From the NCBI GenBank assembly GCA_903632075.3, contig CAHIKZ030003337.1, forward strand, positions 567,501-631,500: a stretch of 64,000 bases of DNA, in the 5' to 3' direction. Under the pieces are notes generated by a model. The model was not told where the DNA came from and searched no databases. It saw only the letters and a list, made by a program, of their open reading frames with translations. The stretch is from Acanthosepion pharaonis (taxonomy: Eukaryota; Mollusca; Cephalopoda; Sepiida; Sepiidae). Made by a program: the position numbers and the translations under genes. This document shows, piece by piece, positions 56,995 to 64,000 of the stretch (positions are counted from its first letter, which is position 1; each line of letters starts with the position of its first letter).

Positions 56995-58180
56995 ATATGA
57001 TCAAGATGTTCGCATTGAATGCCACTTCAAATAAAAGGTTAGGAAGGAAACTCCCGTCAGTATTGGAAAGAGCGATAACAGCTACTCTATTTGCGAAACC
57101 TATTTTCCTAAGAACTTATTTTAAAAGAAAGACTTATAAAAATTCAACCGACAGCAAGACTAGTTGCTCCGTCAAAGAATGCTGAAGATTCCCTTATAAG
57201 GAAACGACTAATATTACCATAACTGACATTTGTGATGATTTTGGAACATGAAATGCAGCCGAGAGAGTAGTCAACAAATCTGAAACTGTTATAGTCAAGG
57301 AAACCTTCATTGATTTTATTAAAATTCATGACAAATATTCCTAGAGTATTACAGAAGAAATTAGCTCAAAAATGGCACGAGATAGTCTTGATTTAAATGA
57401 CAGCCGTGGACAGACGTGTGACAATGCCGCAATAATGGCTGGTGCCCAAAAACGCATATCACAGAGAAACCGGAAAACAATTTTTGTGACGACCATTCTT
57501 TGAACCTCGTAGAGGTGCATACAGGATCAGAACAGGTGTTTGTTATATCATTTTTGGAGTTCTTTATTCATTATACATTTTTTTTTCTCCGGCTCACTAA
57601 TGCTGTGGGAAAAATTGAAGGAGACAGTAAGAACGGCTATAAAGCAGTCACGTGATACAAAATGGAGGTTTAGGCGCGATGCTGTTCAAGTTGGGTGACA
57701 GAGCTAAATTGTTGGAGGATATAGCAAGTGACACTTCAGTATCAAGAAATGACACCAGCGTTCGATTTTCTATCAATGCTGCCGTTCTGGGACGACGTCC
57801 TGACTTCCATTGACCGAGTACAGAAAAGATTTCAGTGCTTTAGAATGAACTTCAATGAAGCTTCTGCTGACATTCAAAGTCTGCAACAATCTGTTATGAG
57901 TGAACGGGATTCTCTCTGTAAAAAGTCAGTTTCAATAGGCGGTGAAAAATGCTTAGAATGGAATACTTACATTAGTCAACAAAGAGTGTGTCGTGAAAAT
58001 AGAATGTTCGGAAAGGAGACGAAAGCCTCTAAATGTGTGAGAAGAAATGAATGTTAACTTGAAGGCAGTACTGGCCAGATTGAATACAGAATAGATTGAA
58101 AAGTTTGAGTCATTTACATGGGCAATTTGGGTTTCTCTTGGATATTGAAAGCCCCATTGACTCAAAGACAGTAGTTTGTC
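56995..58180 (+). pseudogene. hAT-superfamily transposase (ZMYM/DUF4371-like), broken
   Basis: Pieces in order: ETVIVKETFIDFIKIHDK-(Y)S-stop-SITEEI (about 57268-57350), DSLDLNDSRGQTCDNAA then IMAGAQ (57388-57450), CDDHSLNLVEVH (57486-57521), LWEKLKETVRTAIKQSRDTK (57605-57665), DFLSMLPFWDDVLTSIDRVQ and NFNEASADIQSLQQ (57760-57895), then CLEWNTYISQQRVCR. The RGQxYDNAAxMAG step, the xxxCxxHSLNL step and the FLPFWxxxLxxID step are typical of zinc-finger-MYM-type hAT transposases, which cut and paste DNA with an RNase H-like DDE fold. At least four frame changes or stops make it dead. No terminal repeats were found. The C-terminal dimerisation part after about 58180 is missing. Confidence 0.82.
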
Positions 58181-58309
58181 GTGTCCATAAAATTAAATAT
58201 AGCGTCAAAAATAATTATAAGTTAGAATAATGATAATTATCATTAACTTATTCTAAGCCAGTGATCGTCATGTTTCCTGCGGCTTCAGAATACGCCGACA
58301 GTAAATCTG

Positions 58310-58590
58310 CGGGGGGTAAATCCGCTCTCACCCCCATGAGGCACCTTGGGTATGAAGATAAGCTGCATCCGTCAGCAAGGCCTCTGATCAGGGGGTTTTC
58401 AGGAGCGTGGAAACACCTCTTAATTGCTGGTGTTCCCAGGTCCACCCTGACCCGGAGTGGTAGCACCTGTTAGGTAAATATTTAATCCCCAAACTGGTGA
58501 AAAATAGGTTTTAATACCATCAATACGTTTTTGGAGAAAATATTAACAGCAATGAAATTAATAACCCATTGAGAATCGATCCCACTTTTC
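58310..58590 (+). repeat. Family A copy
   Basis: TTGGGTATGAAGATAAGCTG, AAGGCCTCTGATCAGGGGG, GTCCACCCTGACCCGGAGTG, GTAGCACCTGTTAGG, AAAAATAGGTTTTAATACC, and a very short tail ending ATTAATAACCCATTGAG. Confidence 0.8.
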
Positions 58591-61405
58591 TCCTCTGCAC
58601 ATACAAACACGAGGCATTCTCACTATCGATGAAGCAGTTCCCACGGACTCGTCATCAATACATGCGTCAACGAAAATTTCATCTCCTTTTCATTTTTTCA
58701 TAGTAACATTTATCTTTTGGTTCTTAAGAAAACCCCAGACACTTCTTGTATTTTCTAACTTCATTTAATGGACACTCATTACATCAATAAAAAATACGAG
58801 AAAGACTGTATACACTTTACTTATTCTTTATCTTGTTATTCCATTGGATTCTGATCCATATTTGATCTACATTTATCTCCAATTTTATTCAGTATTATGA
58901 TTTCTAATCTCACCAAAATCACATAAAAACAAATAATAAATAATACTCGATTTTTTTTTCCAAAAGGTATTGCTTTTTCTCATTTTTACGAGTATTTTTC
59001 TATATATAAATGCTAGGAAGTTTATTATTAATTACTCAGTTATAACTCATCTACAATGAATCTAAACTTGATGAGATTCAAAGATTAACCAAAGCATCTG
59101 TGTATTATACAACTTGATTATTGGAAGAGTTTTAAAAATATAACGTAAACTATATGACTGGTAATGGCATAATATTATTCCAAGAAAAGTAATAATATTT
59201 TTATAAAATAAAACACAGTGTAACATAATATTTTGAATGGTTGGGGATAATGGATAATGTATCTGAATTGGGAATCGAGAAGCTGATTTCGATTCACTTA
59301 CGCGCAAATATTAGGAATGGTACGAACACACGACTTTCCTCCAATTATAGCCATATTAGTAGAACGTAAAGAATTAATTAAGACTTGTATTAGTAGAATC
59401 TGTATGAATAAAAATTATTATTTCGAAATAGAATTATTACAATCTAAAAATATTTTCTGTCTTTAAATAACCTGAAGAAGATTGATAATCTGTAAAAATA
59501 AAAACTATTTTTTGATTTTTGTTAGCTTTCTCTGAATAGGCTTTTCCTTTAATGATCCGAAAACATCAATTCTTACGAGTAACATTGAATTAAAAATGTG
59601 CTAAATTAACGATGCATTAAATATACGCAATTCAATTATATAAATAAATAAAAAAAATAAACTAGTAACAACATAGAAAAACACTGTACATAAAATCTGA
59701 TTACTGTTTGTGTTTTCATTTTAGTCATAACATAGCAAAAACGGCATATCATAGCATGATTTTTGTCAGAGAAATACTGCCCAATAAAACTTGTATTTCG
59801 ATTTTTAAGTTCATGTGATGTGTATTCATACTGGCATCGATAATAATGGTACGTTTTTTGCATGTATGTTTCTCCGTGTGTCAGAAAAGATAATCTTAAC
59901 ATTGAAAGTGGAAAAAATGAAATTAATGCTAATTTTTACATAGAAACCCATGAAATAATGATAACATTTTCTTCCTGCGAAGATGTTTTTATTATATATT
60001 TTAATATTAAATAGTTTTATTAAACATAAACTAATCTTTATTTTATGAAAATCTATTTGTCTATCATTTCATTTTTTTTATTTTCATTTTTTTCATTTTT
60101 CCTCCCCGACCATAAATATTTCTGCATTACTGTTGTCCCAAAATATACATTTTAAGCATTATGTTCAAAATCATTGATGTGATCAGTAATTTGTAAATAA
60201 GAATTAGTAATAAAAAAATTAAGCTAACTTCATTTCTTAAATATATTTTTGCTAATAAGATATATTTTCTAATAATAATAATAATTAGATAATAATAATT
60301 AGTAGTAATAATTTCCGTGAAAATGTCAGTTCCCTCATTTTAAATTTTCTGATGAATCTTGATGTTTAATATAATGACTGAACAATCTCCTGGCTGATTC
60401 TACGACAATAAAATGCCCGTGGAAATTCGCCTATTGAACTTATTAAATATTTGGGCTTAACATCTTTAGCAATATATTGCAGTTAAAATTATAAATATGA
60501 ATAAAGGTCATTATTTAAAGAAGAAAGAAAATGAAGATGAAATGGTCAGAAATTGGCAAATTTTATTTAATTTCACTGAACCAGACATTAAAATCATGGG
60601 AGTTCTATCACCTTTATCGTTGCTTTCTTTCTTTTTTTTCACTGAAACTAAAAAGCTTCTCGAGCATGTTTTTGCCGTCTTTTTCATAATCAAAATTCCT
60701 TCACGAGATATTAGCTTGGTATAAGCATACATGCTAAGGAACAGGCAATATTATATGATGATAATAAATTAAATAAATTTTATGACTTGACATCAAGCCT
60801 TCGAAATCATTGAAGCAAGTAATAATAATTGCAAGAAATTGAATATGGCTGCTGCTGCTAATAATAATAATAATAAACCATTTGCAAGTAACCTTTGAAT
60901 TAATCCTTGATCAATGCTAATCGCATTCCTTTTCATTTTGAATACACAGTTAAATGCAAAAATACGATCAAATTCTAAGATTAAAAATTGGTGATGTTTG
61001 CCATATTTTTTATTTGTTTCTGTGGCGCATGTAGAATTTATTGAATAAAATAATTTCATTTAATGTGGTGAATGATAATGACAGCGTGCAGCGACAGGAA
61101 GAAGCTGAAATCTTACGTCTGTATGCTGAATGCGAATTTAGTTGGTAATAAAAACCAGAACTTGTAAATCTATGATCTATGTTTCTTGTGTTGACGTGAT
61201 TTGTTGACGTGATTTGTTTGTACGTCTTGAAGATCGAGAGCTGTTACTTTTTGGTTTTAGAGTACTCATGAAATAAAAATTATGACCTATGGGATTTTAA
61301 GTGTCTGATATTCCATAATTAATAATTTTGATGTATCTTTTGACATAGAGCTCTTCCTGGTTCTATATGCTCCTGGAAATTCAATACGGATTAACATATT
61401 GTATC

Positions 61406-61408
<3 letters not shown>
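58591..61408. other. No gene seen; AT-rich
   Basis: A tRNA-like patch at 59235-59300 (TGGATAATGTATCTGAATTG; GATTTCGATTCACTT) is too weak to call. A short relative of the 45107 repeat lies at 59468-59512. A 14-base direct duplication (TTGACGTGATTTG type) lies at 61187-61216. Open frames lack recognisable domains. Confidence 0.4.

Positions 61409-61470
<62 letters not shown>
61409..61470. repeat. (AT)n microsatellite, left of mariner
   Basis: Pure AT run that ends at the first base of the mariner terminal repeat. Confidence 0.95.
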
Positions 61471-61472
<2 letters not shown>

Positions 61473-62325
61473 TGCGATGAATAAATTGTCGTATAAATCA
61501 CGTAATAATTAAAATAACTGACATCTCGTTTCAACAGATATATTTACCCAAATTAGACAGAATATCTTGAAATACTAAACACCACGTTTTATTCAATAAA
61601 ATTACCATTGACTTCAAGACACGAGCTCCAGACGACTTCAGAACCTTTTGCTACTGTTCTGGGTGGTCTTCTTATTTAAGTTGGTATATGTGTCCATAAC
61701 CATTGCCTTCAGTTCATTTTTGCAAGGATTACAAGTTTTGTTAGTCTCCCGCTCAACCCCCCACCCCACACACACACACATAATAATCAATGGGGTTGCA
61801 AGCTGGGGAGATACGTGGCCAAAAGTAAGGGTGATGTGTCAGCATAAATTGTCAGGCAGCCATGACAAGTTTCTCCTGATCGTGTGATATGGTGAAAAGT
61901 CCTGTTGCCAAACATAGGTCTACCATCAGCCACACCCTTGATCCAGAGAAGCACTACCTACTCAAGGCACTTAATGTAGGCCTGCGTGTTGGGTTTGGGG
62001 GCCCTGTGGGAAGTTGAATGAAAGCATAACTTCATCATCAGGAGTTATCACTTCAAACCTGCATAATTACCATTAGACTCAACCAGCTCTTTCCGAATCT
62101 TCTGCACTCTCCTTAGATTGACAACCAAACACGTTCAAATGTTTATATTGAAGCTTCCGATGATAACATCAAGCAGCACAGCATGCCGTTTCCAAATCAA
62201 GGTCCTTTTTTTCACAGAGGGTGCTTAACTGACTCTGCTATAGTGTACAGGCGACAAAAACAAACAATGCGCATGCGCTAAATTTAAAAAAAAGTATAAA
62301 ATGGTGACAATTTACTAATCACACC
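61471..62325 (-). mobile_element. Mariner element with both terminal inverted repeats, internally deleted
   Basis: The left end GGTGCGATGAATAAATTGTC (61471) and the right end on the minus strand GGTGTGATTAGTAAATTGTC (from 62325) agree at 17 of 20 bases. The 855-bp length is below a full mariner (about 1.3 kb). The minus strand codes transposase pieces: LNVFGCQSKESAED (about 62140-62090), QDFSPYHTIRRNL (about 61912-61870), FWPRISPACNPIDYYVC (61826-61778), VERETNKTCNPCKNEL (about 61757-61710) and EVNGNFIE-stop (61615-61589). The QD and NPID Asp residues match the second and third catalytic positions of mariner. An AC microsatellite (61770-61782) has grown inside the frame. Dead copy. Confidence 0.88.
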
Positions 62326-62328
62326 ATC

Positions 62329-62330
<2 letters not shown>

Positions 62331-62364
<34 letters not shown>

Positions 62365-62395
62365 TAGAGAGATAAAAAGGTAGATAGATAGATAA
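62331..62395. repeat. (TA)n, (GA)n and GATA-type microsatellite, right of mariner
   Basis: TA run to about 62352, then GAGAGA and GATA words. Confidence 0.9.
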
Positions 62396-64000
62396 ATATT
62401 TTTTTATATAAGATACTGTTAAATAAACAAAATATTATCTGAACTGTGATCTCCAAGGAAATCTAGAAACAGTTCTTATGAAAATAACATTATCTTGGCG
62501 ACATAACTGGTTTTATATTCAATTCTGATTATGATAAAGAGATTATTGTGTCGATGCAACGGAGAAAAAAATAAGATCGTTGAATAAATTTTGCAAAGCA
62601 AAACAATAAGAGAGATTAAACCAATAATTCCATGGAAAGTATTACAAAAACAAACTGCTTATAGCTTAGTAATATTTATCAACAAAGATCAGCCTAAATA
62701 GAAAGGAATTATTATATTGGATTCCTAGACCAATATAAGCAAAGGATATAGAAGTAGTGAGAAACAGCAAATATATATAGTCAAAGAAAGGAGAATTACA
62801 GAAGATTTTCTTGAGACCGGATAGAGTATTTCGCAGATAGACTGTTTGGCAGGCAAGATAAATCTGAGTAAGTTGAATATGAAAGTTGAATATAAAAATG
62901 AGAATATATATATTATATATATATATATATATATATTGATATATATATATATATATATATGGTTAAATTAGGTACAACGTCCACTGTTGTATGGTTTGCC
63001 CAAAATAAGGACAAAAAAGCACCATTTTTTTCTATGATTGATGAAAAAAGTTGGCCAACCTTGCACGAAAAAAAAAAATTTTTATTGTCAAAATGCTTAT
63101 GTTATTATTAAGAGGAAAGACCAAAGTTTTTTTTTTTAATTATTTTTAAAAAATTTTCCTTCTTTTAGAAAATTCTAAATTTTGATTAAAAAAACCTTGT
63201 TTATATTTGTATCAGCGGAACTAGTAAATAACATAGACAATTTTTAGCACGTTTTTTTTGGTATGACACACATTAATTTGAAAAATCGTGCAAAAATAGA
63301 AATAATTATCGGATGTTAATGAAACTTTCAGGAACTATTCACAGATGATCGAAATTATTATAAATATGTTTTTTTATGAAGGTCATGGTAGAAATATTTT
63401 TTAAAAATATTTAATATCCACCCCCTAACTAATTTTATGAAAACGCTAGAAATTCGATCGCATCGGTTTTAGTGATTACAATAATTAAAAGCACAGGGCT
63501 TTGAGGAATGCAAACCATGTTTTTTTTTTGTTTTTAATTGGATACGCAGTACCTGAAAATCAGCTCTGAATTGTAACATACAAAACTCAATAAAACAAAG
63601 ATATTATTTAATTTCAAATGCTTTTATTTGCTTTTAGTTGTTTTTATGAATATGGACAATATTTTCTGAAAGCAAAAAAATTTTTTCGATGAAAAATGAA
63701 TTTTTAATACAATTATTTGTTATTTCATTAATTATAATAGATTTTACATTTAAGTTGTTAAAATATTATAAAATTAGTTAAAAGCCGCATCGGCTTTCAT
63801 AAGTGTCCTTATGAGATAGATCTTTTTTTAGCGCGTTGTAAATTATCATTTTGACTAATCAGAAGATCCCCAGTAATCAAGAAATGTAATTTTGTGCTTA
63901 TAATCGAGCTGTAATTATAAAATACGGAAGACCAACCAGAATATAATTAAGTTGCGTTATTTGTGTTAAGCATTGTTCTCCGCTGTTAAGGCCTTTACTT
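62396..64000. other. No gene seen
   Basis: AT-rich DNA with an AT microsatellite at 62908-62960 interrupted by TTGAT. A 7-bp hairpin AAAGCCG-CAT-CGGCTTT lies at about 63780-63797. Nothing coding recognised. Confidence 0.4.
62908..62960. repeat. Interrupted (AT)n microsatellite
   Basis: Two AT runs separated by TTGAT. Confidence 0.95.

Noticed and set aside
57241..57329. Minus-strand frame over the hAT relic
   Set aside because: Shadow of the plus-strand transposase pieces, which carry the recognisable motifs.
63780..63797. AAAGCCG-CAT-CGGCTTT hairpin as a terminator
   Set aside because: Short, isolated, no T run in a meaningful place, and bacterial-style terminators do not apply in this genome.

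Overview
This is a gene-poor eukaryotic window, AT-rich, dominated by dispersed repeats, dinucleotide microsatellites and three very large pyrimidine arrays. I found no host protein-coding gene, rRNA or functional tRNA gene that I would defend. The repeat content (Penelope-like elements with a GIY-YIG endonuclease, several tRNA-headed SINE families, mariner and hAT relics, abundant AT/AC microsatellites) fits a mollusc, most likely a cephalopod such as an octopus. That assignment is inference from repeat style, not from a host gene.

Layout. 0-8 kb: LINE scrap, a copy of dispersed repeat 'family A', SINEs, and between AT microsatellites a complete type I hammerhead ribozyme on the minus strand (5485-5559). 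7.3-11.05 kb: two tail-to-tail Penelope-like elements (PLE). The minus-strand one carries RT (YGLPKIHK, LRPIVS, SLDVVSLF, YVDD) and endonuclease relics and is split by a nested family A copy with an expanded TA tract. 12.6-17.5 kb: a T/C/G array almost without A. 24.6-30.06 kb: an array with a unit of about 33 bp. 30.06-31.83 kb: a TTGTTCC/TTCTTGTC array with 78-bp higher-order structure. The DNA between is AT-rich and unassigned.

33-45 kb: family A tails, an AC-tailed element ('family D'), a third internally deleted PLE (40.4-41.0 kb), and a mariner end. 46.6-47.8 kb: a LINE C-terminus cut cleanly by a family D insertion. 49.1-49.5 kb: a foldback element with 33-bp tandem units. 51.3-52.0 kb: a GAG-type purine array in one reading phase. 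52.7-58.6 kb: SINEs, family A copies and a broken hAT/ZMYM-like transposase. 61.5-62.3 kb: a mariner with both terminal inverted repeats, sitting inside an AT microsatellite.

How the parts relate. The tRNA-headed 'SINE B' module follows the PLE endonuclease at the same place in two independent copies, and an inverted 3' piece of it caps the 5' truncation of both. It also holds a hammerhead-like core (CTGAAGA, short stem, GAAAC). I therefore think SINE B is the terminal repeat of this PLE, or a satellite of it. The complete hammerhead at 5.5 kb is the strongest functional RNA in the window. Family names A-F are mine, for cross-reference only.
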